NCBI GenBank assembly: GCA_902630555.1
Contig: CACOVB010000010.1
Span: forward strand, 1 to 32,170
Direction of reading: 5' to 3'
Source of the DNA: an uncultured SAR116 cluster alpha proteobacterium
GTDB lineage: Bacteria > Pseudomonadota > Alphaproteobacteria > Puniceispirillales > Marisalimonadaceae
Length of the DNA stretch: 32,170 nucleotides
Below, one piece after another: positions 1 through 7,316 of this stretch (position 1 is its first letter; each line of letters opens with the position of its first letter). The notes below the pieces were generated by a model that worked only from the letters and a program-made list of their open reading frames with translations, was not told the origin of the DNA and did not search any database. Made by a program: the position numbers and the translations under genes.

Positions 1-236
1 ATCCATCCTTTTTTTTCCATTCTATCTAATAACCTACTTAATGGCGCTTTTTCTAAATCTAATAATTTTGCAAATTCAGATTGATTGATCCCTTCATTAA
101 AATACAGATAATTAAGTATCCACCATTGAGACCTTGTTAACCCGAGTTCTGACATTCTTTTATCAAAAAGGTTTCTCATAAGACGAGCAACATCATGAAT
201 TAAGAAACCAATATTATTTTTATAGTCTTCGTCCAT
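1..236 (-). CDS. MarR-family transcriptional regulator, N-terminal part (cut by window edge)
   Basis: The first 78 codons of a gene that runs off the left edge; it begins with ATG at 236. The visible protein starts MDEDYKNNIGFLIHDVARLM and continues through MSELGLTRSQWWILNYL, then QSEFAKLLDLEKAPLSRLLDRMEKKGW. This is the typical start of a MarR winged helix-turn-helix protein: an N-terminal dimer helix, then the first HTH helices and the recognition helix before the wing. MarR proteins are dimeric, usually ligand-responsive repressors. It is the last gene of the run beginning at 4768, but two 12-bp direct repeats just before its start suggest its own autoregulated promoter. No Shine-Dalgarno is visible, because the repeats occupy that space. 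The ligand-binding part is outside the window, so the ligand is unknown. Confidence 0.85.
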   Translation of the reverse strand, partial: MDEDYKNNIGFLIHDVARLMRNLFDKRMSELGLTRSQWWILNYLYFNEGINQSEFAKLLDLEKAPLSRLLDRMEKKGW

Positions 237-240
237 AATT

Positions 241-267
241 TAGTTTACTAGGTAATAGTTTACTAGG
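241..267. promoter_or_regulatory. Two 12-bp direct repeats before the marR-like gene, probable operator
   Basis: TAGTTTACTAGG occurs at 241-252 and again at 256-267, a 15-bp period. Each copy contains the short dyad TAGT-TT-ACTA. The pair ends 4 bp before the start codon at 236. The position fits an autoregulatory operator for the MarR-type protein. Binding is inferred from position and symmetry only. Confidence 0.5.
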
Positions 268-313
268 AAACCTTTAACATTAAAAAAAAATCAAATCAAG
301 CAATTAAAATTAT

Positions 314-652
314 TTATTGATAAAAGGTTGCGTTATTTTTTAAAACATTTAAAAAATTTTGTTTGACTGCCGTTGATCCAACAATTGGTCCATCTTCTAA
401 TTGTATTTTTAATTCTTGTTTTTTTAAAGACTCAATAATTGGACCAGCTAAATTATCATGATCTTTTTTAAATGTTTGAAAATCTGGAAACAACAAAACT
501 AAAGTTGCTGATGTATCGGAATTTTCAAAAATAAACTTAAGTAATGTTCCGTTTTTGATACCTTCCGAGTCAGCTTGATTGTCTGTAAAATTTACAAACA
601 TGTCTTTTGACATTTTGTCCTTAAAATTAATTTTGATTGTTCTTGCGTACAT
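314..652 (-). CDS. Small hypothetical protein (112 aa) in the dgo operon
   Basis: A 112-residue soluble protein with no signal peptide and no membrane segment. I do not recognise a named family. The predicted pattern of beta strand (residues 1-9), helix, strands (about 37-54), helix (about 57-78) and strand is compatible with a ferredoxin-like or dimeric alpha/beta-barrel (ABM-type) fold; that is an inference from pattern, not homology. It starts 8 bp after dgoA ends and reads the same way, so it is most likely co-transcribed with the sugar-acid genes and lies between them and the marR-like gene. No clear Shine-Dalgarno precedes ATG 652. The operon position suggests an accessory or small-molecule-binding role, with no assigned function. 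Confidence 0.7.
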   Translation of the reverse strand: MYARTIKINFKDKMSKDMFVNFTDNQADSEGIKNGTLLKFIFENSDTSATLVLLFPDFQTFKKDHDNLAGPIIESLKKQELKIQLEDGPIVGSTAVKQNFLNVLKNNATFYQ

Positions 653-660
653 TATTGTCT

Positions 661-1293
661 TTATAATGATATTTTTTTTAAATCTTTTCCAAATATATTT
701 TGATATATTTTCATAAAGTCTTCAACTTTATTTTTAATTTCATATAAACTCATTTTAGGATTGTAAATATTTGAGCCAATACCAAATCCTGTAATTTTAT
801 ACTCAACCCACTCTTTCATATTTTCAGAATTAATTCCACCAACTGCAAAACATTTTGTGTTTTTTGGCAATACTTGATTAATAGCATTAAAAGTATTTGG
901 ACCAATAGTAGAAGCGGGAAATAATTTTAAAGCATCTGCTCCAGCATTGAGACCTGTTAATGCCTCAGATGTTGTAAAAAAACCTGGCATACTTACCATT
1001 TTTAATTTCTTTGTTTTTTGAATCACGTCATAATCAGTGTTAGGAGAAACTATTAACTTCGCTCCTATATTGTACACATCATGTACTTCTGAAATTTTTA
1101 AAACTGTGCCTGCTCCTAAAAGTGCATTATCGGAATACTTGTCTACTAATAATTGTATACTTTTTAAAGGATTAGGAGAATTTAAAGGAACTTCAATTAT
1201 ATTAATTCCATTATCAATTAATATTTCACCTACATCTAAAATTTTATCAGGAGTTATACCTCTCAAAATTGCAATTAATGGTGAATATTTCAT
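661..1293 (-). CDS. dgoA: 2-dehydro-3-deoxy-6-phosphogalactonate (KDPGal/KDPG) aldolase
   Basis: A class I aldolase of the KDPG/KDPGal family. It cleaves 2-keto-3-deoxy-6-phospho-sugar acid to pyruvate and glyceraldehyde 3-phosphate in the cytoplasm. The 210-residue length is right for this single-domain TIM barrel. Visible marks are LIAILRGITPD at 6-16, the catalytic Glu34 in IIEVPLNSP, GAGTV at 60-64, and the Schiff-base Lys123 in ADALKLFPAS. The phosphate-binding AVGGI lies further on. Its start overlaps the end of dgoK by 4 bp, indicating translational coupling. The adjacent kinase makes the galactonate (DeLey-Doudoroff) isomer the better guess over KDPG itself, but the sequence alone does not settle the stereochemistry. 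Confidence 0.88.
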   Translation of the reverse strand: MKYSPLIAILRGITPDKILDVGEILIDNGINIIEVPLNSPNPLKSIQLLVDKYSDNALLGAGTVLKISEVHDVYNIGAKLIVSPNTDYDVIQKTKKLKMVSMPGFFTTSEALTGLNAGADALKLFPASTIGPNTFNAINQVLPKNTKCFAVGGINSENMKEWVEYKITGFGIGSNIYNPKMSLYEIKNKVEDFMKIYQNIFGKDLKKISL

Positions 1294-2180
1294 AGGTTTA
1301 AACTCTTCTTATAAAAGGATAAGCCATTCAAAACCATATCACTTGAATTAAATAATCGAATAGAATTTGATCTTCCATTCAAAATTAATTCATAATACTT
1401 ATTCAAATTAGAAGATCCAATTATAACTAAGTCTTTATCTTCCCAATAGGTCCTACTCCCAGACAATTCTATACCTAATAAATAACCTACTAATTTTGAA
1501 TTATTGGATGTTTGATTTGAGTTTTTTAATAAGTTGTCAGCACGTATTTCAAATAACTTATTAGAAATAAAAGATGGATTTTCTATTATTAATTTAGCTG
1601 ATGATTTTACAATTTCGTCATCTAGTTCAGTTGTATTTAAACTATGATTTAAAATGGAATATTTTTTAACTATTTCATATAACTCACCGGTTAAAAATGT
1701 GGTAAATTCTTGAATATTATAACTATTCATATTGACCCATTTACTATGTGTTCCTGGCAAACATATAGAACCATTAAAATCGACATTATTTAGAAGAAAA
1801 CCAGCTATTTGGGTCTCTTCACCTCTCATTACATCTGATGGGTTAAATTGAGACACACCTGATAATATATGAATGTTGGCATCATCAAGAATTTTAAATG
1901 TTTTAAAATTAACATTTCTAATATCACAGGGAGAATTTATATATGGCACTTCAATCCAACCCTGCTTTGCTCCTACCATTCCACTAGCAATAATAACCTT
2001 AATATCAAATTTATTATTCCAAGCATCTATATTTTTAATTAGTATTTTTTCAAATTCATTTTGATCAATAAATTTCATACCTTCTTGTGTAGAAACTTGG
2101 TCAATAACATTATTATTATCCATTAGGTAGGCTCTGAAATTAGATGTTCCCCAATCCAGAGCTACCCAAAGGTTCATCAA
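1290..2180 (-). CDS. dgoK: 2-dehydro-3-deoxygalactonokinase
   Basis: A sugar-acid kinase that phosphorylates 2-keto-3-deoxygalactonate with ATP, giving the substrate of the aldolase encoded next. The protein has the DgoK N-terminus: LWVALDWGTSNFRAYL is the phosphate-binding loop of the ASKHA/DgoK fold. It is followed by VIIASGMVGAKQGWIEVPYI and, further on, the LPGTHSKWV motif. Length is 296 residues, typical of the family. The start may be the first or second of two consecutive ATG codons. It begins 15 bp after the aldehyde dehydrogenase gene and overlaps dgoA by 4 bp. A galactonate dehydratase (dgoD) is not in the window. Confidence 0.9.
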   Translation of the reverse strand: MMNLWVALDWGTSNFRAYLMDNNNVIDQVSTQEGMKFIDQNEFEKILIKNIDAWNNKFDIKVIIASGMVGAKQGWIEVPYINSPCDIRNVNFKTFKILDDANIHILSGVSQFNPSDVMRGEETQIAGFLLNNVDFNGSICLPGTHSKWVNMNSYNIQEFTTFLTGELYEIVKKYSILNHSLNTTELDDEIVKSSAKLIIENPSFISNKLFEIRADNLLKNSNQTSNNSKLVGYLLGIELSGSRTYWEDKDLVIIGSSNLNKYYELILNGRSNSIRLFNSSDMVLNGLSFYKKSLNL

Positions 2181-2195
2181 TTTACTAACTTAAAA

Positions 2196-3638
2196 TTATA
2201 AACCTGTTTGAGAAACTAGTTTAATTGTCATGTAAGCGTCTAGACCTTCTGGTCCACCTTCTGATCCATAACCTGAATCTTTAACGCCACCAAATGGTGT
2301 ATCCACTAAGCCCAAACCATGATGGTTGATTGAAACTTGACCACTTTCAATGCCAGCTCCTAATTCTTGAGCTGTTTTGTTTGAATTAGTGTAGGCATAA
2401 GCTGCTAACCCATAATCAAGCCTGTTAGCTTCTTGTATTACTTCGTCCATTTGAGAAAATGATGAAATTGGTGCCAATGGTCCAAATGGTTCTTCATTCA
2501 TAATTCTTGCATCCTGGCTGACATTTGTCATTACAGTAGGCTCGAAAAAGTAACCTTTATTGCCTTTCCTTTTTCCTCCAGTAAGAATTTTTGCACCTTT
2601 TTCAACAGCATCAGATACAAAGCCCTCAATGGCAGTCAATCTTCTATCGTGAGCTAAAGGACCCATTTTGACGCCATCCTCAAGACCATTACCAACGTTT
2701 AATTCTTCAGCTTTTTTTACAAATCCGTCAACAAATTTATTATAAACTGAATCATGAACTAAAAAACGTGTTGGTGAAATACAGACTTGACCAGCATTTC
2801 TAAATTTATTAGCACTTAATATTTTTACCGCAACATCTACATCTGCATCTTGACACACTATTGCAGGAGAATGCCCGCCTAATTCCATAGTAACTCTTTT
2901 CATATGCGCGCCAGCCAAAGCAGCAAGTTGTTTACCTACAGCCGTTGATCCTGTAAATGTAACTTTTCGAATAATTGGATGTGGAATTAAATATTCAGAT
3001 ATCTCAGCAGGTATGCCAAAAACGAGATTTATAGACCCTTTTGGCATTCCAGCTTCATCAAAAGCTTTTATCAATTCAGCAACACTTGCTGGAGTTTCTT
3101 CTGGACCTTTAACAATGGCCGTACAGCCAGCAGCAAATGCAGCAGCTATTTTTTTTACAACCTGATTTATTGGAAAATTCCATGGTGTAAATGCTGCTAT
3201 AACACCAACTGGCTCTTTAAAAACAAATTGATATATACCTTTTGCCCTTGAAGGTATTATTCTTCCATAGGCACGTCTACCTTCTTCAGCATACCACTCT
3301 ATTGAGTCAGCAGCACCAAGAGTTTCTATCATTGCTTCAGCAAGAGGTTTACCTTGTTCCATGGTAAGGAGTTTTGCAATGTAATCTGCCCTAGATCTAA
3401 AAATATCAGCAGCTTTTCTCATAATTTTTGATCTCTCATACGCAGAAACATCTTTCCACTCTTTAAACGCTTTATCTGCAGCAGACAAAGCGATGTCTAA
3501 ATCTTCCTTTCTTGCATGTGATAATTTTCCTATAACTTCTTCAGTTGCTGGATTTATGATTTCTAGTGTCTCTTTAGAAACGGAATCTCTCCATTCTCCG
3601 TCTAGAAATAATTGTGTGTTTGGATAGTTTTGTAACAT
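2196..3638 (-). CDS. NAD(P)-dependent aldehyde dehydrogenase (succinate/2-oxoglutarate semialdehyde type)
   Basis: A 480-residue aldehyde dehydrogenase that oxidises a semialdehyde to the acid. The whole catalytic set is present: TPWNFP with Asn154, the FTGST nucleotide loop at 228-232, Glu252 in MELGGHSP, and the nucleophile Cys286 in NAGQVCISPTR. The C-terminal PFGGVKDSGYGSEGG loop resembles succinate-semialdehyde and 2-oxoglutarate-semialdehyde dehydrogenases. GGAG is well placed before ATG 3638. It lies 11 bp after the aminotransferase gene and just before dgoK, so it is co-transcribed with a sugar-acid pathway. Oxidation of a sugar-derived aldehyde or of 2-oxoglutarate semialdehyde fits as well as succinate semialdehyde. 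It does not look like BoxD. Family call firm, substrate uncertain. Confidence 0.88.
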   Translation of the reverse strand: MLQNYPNTQLFLDGEWRDSVSKETLEIINPATEEVIGKLSHARKEDLDIALSAADKAFKEWKDVSAYERSKIMRKAADIFRSRADYIAKLLTMEQGKPLAEAMIETLGAADSIEWYAEEGRRAYGRIIPSRAKGIYQFVFKEPVGVIAAFTPWNFPINQVVKKIAAAFAAGCTAIVKGPEETPASVAELIKAFDEAGMPKGSINLVFGIPAEISEYLIPHPIIRKVTFTGSTAVGKQLAALAGAHMKRVTMELGGHSPAIVCQDADVDVAVKILSANKFRNAGQVCISPTRFLVHDSVYNKFVDGFVKKAEELNVGNGLEDGVKMGPLAHDRRLTAIEGFVSDAVEKGAKILTGGKRKGNKGYFFEPTVMTNVSQDARIMNEEPFGPLAPISSFSQMDEVIQEANRLDYGLAAYAYTNSNKTAQELGAGIESGQVSINHHGLGLVDTPFGGVKDSGYGSEGGPEGLDAYMTIKLVSQTGL

Positions 3639-3649
3639 TTTATTCTCCG

Positions 3650-4768
3650 TTATTTTAAATTTAATTTTGTTTTTGCATTAATTAGTGCTAATGGAAATTT
3701 CTCTTCAAATAATTTTAAATCTTTTTGTGTTCCTACTGTTACTCTTATACAACGATTTTCTGGACTAGTAAAAGGCATTCTTACAAAAATACCATTGGAT
3801 ATTAAAGCATCTAAAACATTTTTTGCAAATATACCGTCATATCCACAATCAATAGCTAAAAAATTAGTATAACTTTTTATAAATCTACAATTATTAGAAA
3901 TTGCAATTTCTTCTAATTTTTTTAAAGATTTTTTCACCTTAAGTATTACATTCTCCAAGTGATTATTATCTTTTAATGAAGCAATAGCAGCATGTTGGGA
4001 AACTCTATTCATACCAAAATGATTTCTAATTTTATCAAAATTTTTTATTAATTTTTCATGACCTATACCGTAACCTATACGAGCACCTGCCAAACCATAA
4101 GCTTTTGAAAACGTTCTCATTCTGATTATATTTTCCTGATTAATATCTATATCAATTAACTCATCTTCAGTAACAAAATCTGCATATGCCTCATCTAGAC
4201 AAATTAATGTTTCTTTAGGAACTTCGCTAACAAATTTTTTCATTGCGATTTTTTCATTAAAAGTTCCCATTGGATTGTTTGGATTTGAAACGTATAATAC
4301 CTTTGGTAATTCAGTTTTAGAAATTTTTAATAAACTGTCTAGATCTTCAAGGTCATTTTTAAATGGAACTTTTTTTAACAATCCACCATAACCATTTACA
4401 TGATAATTAAATGTTGGATAAGATCCATCAGTAGTGACAACCTTATCATTCGGTTCAACAAACATTCTTACAAGATAACCTAAAAGCCCATCAATACCTT
4501 CACCTATTATTATATTTTCTGGTTTTACATTATGTTTTTTTGCTATTTCAAATTTAAGATCATAATTTTCTGGATCTCCATACATCCATAAAGAACTGAC
4601 TTCATCTTTCATCACTTTTATTGCCTTTGGTGAAGGGCCAAAAACACTTTCATTAGCACCAATTCGCGAATCAAAGTATTTATCTAATATTCTTTCTTGA
4701 GCTTCTGGTCCAACAAAAGGGATTGAATTAGGTAGCGAATTTAAAATGTTTGTGTAATTACTAGTCAT
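3650..4768 (-). CDS. PLP-dependent class I/II aminotransferase, HisC-like
   Basis: A fold-type I aminotransferase of 372 residues, resembling histidinol-phosphate aminotransferase. Features in order: an N-terminal substrate arm; YGDPE at 63-67; VSNPNNPMGT at 160-169, with the Asn that contacts PLP; LDEAYADF at 191-198, with the Asp and Tyr that hold the cofactor; and the Schiff-base Lys222 in RTFSKAYGLAGARIGYG. A C-terminal Arg in RCIRVTVGT would bind the substrate carboxylate. There are no histidine biosynthesis genes beside it. As first gene of a catabolic operon it more likely acts on an amino or keto acid intermediate than in histidine synthesis, which is an inference from context. It is transcribed from the divergent region 4769-4876. 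Confidence 0.8.
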   Translation of the reverse strand: MTSNYTNILNSLPNSIPFVGPEAQERILDKYFDSRIGANESVFGPSPKAIKVMKDEVSSLWMYGDPENYDLKFEIAKKHNVKPENIIIGEGIDGLLGYLVRMFVEPNDKVVTTDGSYPTFNYHVNGYGGLLKKVPFKNDLEDLDSLLKISKTELPKVLYVSNPNNPMGTFNEKIAMKKFVSEVPKETLICLDEAYADFVTEDELIDIDINQENIIRMRTFSKAYGLAGARIGYGIGHEKLIKNFDKIRNHFGMNRVSQHAAIASLKDNNHLENVILKVKKSLKKLEEIAISNNCRFIKSYTNFLAIDCGYDGIFAKNVLDALISNGIFVRMPFTSPENRCIRVTVGTQKDLKLFEEKFPLALINAKTKLNLK

Positions 4769-4812
4769 TTATGCTTCTTTTTTTAATTAAAAAATTACAA
4801 TAAAATTAAATA

Positions 4813-4839
4813 TATTGATAATGATATTTATTATCAATA
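4813..4839. promoter_or_regulatory. Perfect 10-bp inverted repeat, Fur-box-like, in divergent promoter region
   Basis: TATTGATAAT (4813-4822) and ATTATCAATA (4830-4839) are exact reverse complements around a 7-bp centre. The inner 19 bases, 4817-4835, match the enterobacterial Fur-box consensus GATAATGATAATCATTATC at 17 of 19 positions. The site lies between the aminotransferase operon (minus) and the gene at 4877 (plus), where it could control both. The symmetry is certain; that Fur or a relative binds it is inferred. Confidence 0.6.
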
Positions 4840-4876
4840 GATTTAGTATTTATTAAACATAACAGAGGAGAAAAAA

Positions 4877-5494
4877 TTGGCAATAGTATCAAGAAGAATT
4901 GCAAAACCATTTCCTGGTAAATCTGACATGGTTTTATCAAGAGTAACAAGATTCAGAGATTTAGTTATAAAGGCTGGTGCAAAAGCAAGAGCAGCAAAGT
5001 TCATAGGAGGATCTTTAAATGGATCTATACAACTTACAACAATTTATGAAAACATGACTGAGGCCACAAAATCATTTGAGTCCTACTCTAAAGACCCTGA
5101 AATGATTTCGTTAATGAAAGAAAGAGAAGACAATCCCGCTGCAACACTAATTGGGCCTGAGATTTATACTGGTGTTTATGGGTCCCCTTCACCAGATCAT
5201 AATGTCCTCTTATTAAGAGAGTATGATATAGAAAGAAAATCGATGCCTAAAGCAATAGAGTTATTATCTAAAGTTGATGAGATAGTGCAAAAGGAAGATT
5301 CAAAAATGTTAGCACTTCGACCTATAATTGCTGACAAAATGGATTCACTTTTTGTTGTTTATTATTACTCATCAATTGCTTCTATGGGTGAAATTATTGA
5401 CAGAGTAGGGATGTCAGAAGAGTTTCAAAAACTTGTGAACGAAGCAAGTGAATATGGAACACTTACTGCATCAAATGTTCTAATTAATATATAA
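4877..5494 (+). CDS. Hypothetical protein with two probable ferredoxin-like (dimeric alpha/beta-barrel) repeats
   Basis: A 205-residue soluble protein starting at TTG, set by a strong GAGGAG Shine-Dalgarno at 4865-4870 six bases upstream. No in-frame ATG near that site would be better. Two halves, about 1-105 and 108-205, each read as strand, long helix, strand, strand (TIYEN; VYYYSS), helix, strand. This is the pattern of ABM-type dimeric alpha/beta barrels fused in tandem. No catalytic residue can be assigned. It is transcribed away from the aminotransferase-dgo operon and shares its regulatory region and the large dyad, so co-regulation is plausible. It ends at a strong hairpin terminator. 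Confidence 0.75.
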   Translation: MAIVSRRIAKPFPGKSDMVLSRVTRFRDLVIKAGAKARAAKFIGGSLNGSIQLTTIYENMTEATKSFESYSKDPEMISLMKEREDNPAATLIGPEIYTGVYGSPSPDHNVLLLREYDIERKSMPKAIELLSKVDEIVQKEDSKMLALRPIIADKMDSLFVVYYYSSIASMGEIIDRVGMSEEFQKLVNEASEYGTLTASNVLINI

Positions 5495-5501
5495 TCTTTA
5501 G

Positions 5502-5528
5502 TTGAGGAGTTCTTACTCCTCAATTTTT
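5502..5528. terminator. Bidirectional intrinsic terminator between convergent genes
   Basis: TTGAGGAGT (5502-5510) pairs with ACTCCTCAA (5515-5523) around the loop TCTT, giving a 9-bp perfect stem. TTTTT follows at 5524-5528 on the plus strand. The loop and right arm cover the stop codon of the amidohydrolase gene read from the minus strand, so one hairpin probably serves the plus gene and contributes to the minus one. Confidence 0.85.
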
Positions 5529-6436
5529 AAGTCTAATTTATAAACGTTTAATGCTGTATTGTAAAATAGGTCTTTTTTTTCACTCAAAGAAAAATTTTTT
5601 ACAATTTTAATATAATTATTATAAAGATCATTAAAGCTAATTTTTAAACTTGAAACTGGAAAATTACTTGCAAACATACATCTAGATGGGGAAAAAATGT
5701 CAATTACATCTAATATAATTTTTCTATTCTCCTCATAGTTCCAATCTTGGTTTTTAACTCCAAACTCAGAGAGTTTGATGTAAACGTTTCCTTCATTAGC
5801 TAGCACTTTTAGAGAATTTTTCCATTTTAAAATCCCATCTTTACTTCGATCCCATGGAAAACCTGCGTGATTAATAATGACTTTTACATTCGGAATAAGT
5901 CTAATAACTTGTAATGATTCAATTAGGTGCCAAGATGGAATTCTTAAATCATAATTTAAATTATATTTCTCTAAAAGTTTTAAACCCTCTCTCCATTTTT
6001 GGTCTTGCATAGTTCCAACATAATTACCATAACTATCACTTTCTTTATTTTTAACAATGGGCTTTGATCTTATTCCTTTAACAAAATCAAAAGATGCTTG
6101 TTCTTCAATAACTTCTTCAGCATTTTTAGTATGAAACCAAGCATGAGCAATAACAGCTGTAGGTAAATTATATTTATCTTTTATACTTTTGAGCCATTTA
6201 GTCTCTCCTACTTGGTCTAATCTATCCCATTCAGCTTCACAATGAATCGTTCCGACTATGTTGTGATTTATTGTATCTTTTTTATAATTTTCTGGAAGAT
6301 AGTTTTTTTTTAAATCGCTGTGATCACCTAAAAAGAATTTCTCTTCATAATGATCTGACAAAAAAGGGTAATAATTTTTATCTAAATCCCAAAAATGGTG
6401 ATGTGCATCAATTATTGGAATATTTCGTTCATTCAT
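5513..6436 (-). CDS. Amidohydrolase-2 / COG3618 TIM-barrel hydrolase
   Basis: A 307-residue member of the COG3618 amidohydrolase group, which contains lactonases and related C-O or C-C hydrolases. Visible motifs are IIDAHHHFWD at 8-17 (metal-ligand histidines at the end of strand 1), HCEAEWD near residue 65, VIINHAGFPWDR near 195, and CMFASNFPVSS near 264. The Asn in SNFPV stands where many relatives have Asp (SDWPV); both forms are, as I recall, known in this group, so this is not read as a defect. It is last in the four-gene minus-strand set and follows the dioxygenase gene by 6 bp. A lactone or ring-cleavage intermediate is a reasonable substrate class; the true substrate cannot be named. 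Confidence 0.8.
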   Translation of the reverse strand: MNERNIPIIDAHHHFWDLDKNYYPFLSDHYEEKFFLGDHSDLKKNYLPENYKKDTINHNIVGTIHCEAEWDRLDQVGETKWLKSIKDKYNLPTAVIAHAWFHTKNAEEVIEEQASFDFVKGIRSKPIVKNKESDSYGNYVGTMQDQKWREGLKLLEKYNLNYDLRIPSWHLIESLQVIRLIPNVKVIINHAGFPWDRSKDGILKWKNSLKVLANEGNVYIKLSEFGVKNQDWNYEENRKIILDVIDIFSPSRCMFASNFPVSSLKISFNDLYNNYIKIVKNFSLSEKKDLFYNTALNVYKLDLKIEE

Positions 6437-6442
6437 AAAAAA

Positions 6443-7309
6443 CTAAGCCATTACTGGCTCTTTATCACCAACTAATGTAACCCTGTGCATAATTCTTTTA
6501 ATAATATTATTATCAAAGGGCTTTACTGAATGCATTGTACATCTGTTATCCCACATTACAATATCGTCATTGTTCCATATATGCTCATAAACATATTTTG
6601 GTTGAGTAGAATGCTCTATTAATTTTTCAAGGAGTTTTCTGCCTTTATCGTAATCATAGTCTACAATCTTAACCATTGTATGTGGAGAGAGAAAAAGGCT
6701 TGGTTTTTTAGTTACTGGATGCCTCCTTACTAATGGGTGGATTACAGGGTCAAGTTTATCATAGTTACCTTTATTTTTTCTTGTACTCAACTCTTTTGAC
6801 AAATTTATTATATATTCATGATCATGTAATACTCTAAGATTTCGTATCTTTTCTTTTAATGTCTCATCTAAATCCTCATAAGCTTTATACATGTTTGCAA
6901 ATAAAGTATTTCCACCTTTATTTGTGGTAGAAATTCCATGTAAGATTGAACCATTACTTGGAATTTTTCTAAAAGAACTATCTGTGTGCCATAACCAAGA
7001 TTGTTTTAAATACTGCCAAGAAGTTTCCTTATTTGGAATAATTTTTCCATTTTCGTCTACATTAGATACACGATAAATTTCAGGGTTTTTTGAAGACCTA
7101 TGAGATAAAGAAGGGTGAACTTCAAGTTCACCGAATTTTTTTCCAAATTTGATGTGATCTTCATCAGAAATATTTTGCTTTGGAAAGATTATAATTAAAT
7201 ATTGTATCCATAAATCTTTGATTTTTTGAAAAGTATAATTATCTATCTCCGAGAGATTTATACCCTCAATTGAAACACCAATATTTTTATGAATCTGTTT
7301 TACTTTCAT
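6443..7309 (-). CDS. TauD/TfdA-family 2-oxoglutarate-dependent dioxygenase
   Basis: A non-haem Fe(II)/2-oxoglutarate oxygenase of 288 residues. The facial triad is intact: His108 and Asp110 in WLWHTDSSF, and the distal His260 in DNRCTMHS. Arg272 and Arg276 in KRIMHRVTL include the 2-oxoglutarate carboxylate ligand. The N-terminal half carries the family pattern up to FGKKFGELEVHP near residues 55-65. Relatives hydroxylate taurine, alkyl sulfates, phenoxyacetates and many other small acids. It lies 7 bp after the exporter-like gene and 6 bp before the amidohydrolase gene, so oxygenation followed by hydrolysis of one substrate is likely. The substrate is not deducible. Confidence 0.87.
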   Translation of the reverse strand: MKVKQIHKNIGVSIEGINLSEIDNYTFQKIKDLWIQYLIIIFPKQNISDEDHIKFGKKFGELEVHPSLSHRSSKNPEIYRVSNVDENGKIIPNKETSWQYLKQSWLWHTDSSFRKIPSNGSILHGISTTNKGGNTLFANMYKAYEDLDETLKEKIRNLRVLHDHEYIINLSKELSTRKNKGNYDKLDPVIHPLVRRHPVTKKPSLFLSPHTMVKIVDYDYDKGRKLLEKLIEHSTQPKYVYEHIWNNDDIVMWDNRCTMHSVKPFDNNIIKRIMHRVTLVGDKEPVMA

Positions 7310-7316
7310 AAAAACC

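Noticed and set aside
1037..1351. 104-codon plus-strand reading frame opposite dgoA/dgoK
   Set aside because: It is antisense to two well-supported coupled genes, with no ribosome-binding site and no recognisable protein features.
2196..3638. Aldehyde dehydrogenase considered as BoxD
   Set aside because: Motifs and length match succinate/2-oxoglutarate semialdehyde dehydrogenases and it sits in the dgo operon 7 kb away from the box genes.
5513..6436. Asn in the SNFPV motif of the amidohydrolase as a lost catalytic Asp
   Set aside because: This variant is, as far as I recall, common in COG3618 proteins; not enough to claim inactivation.
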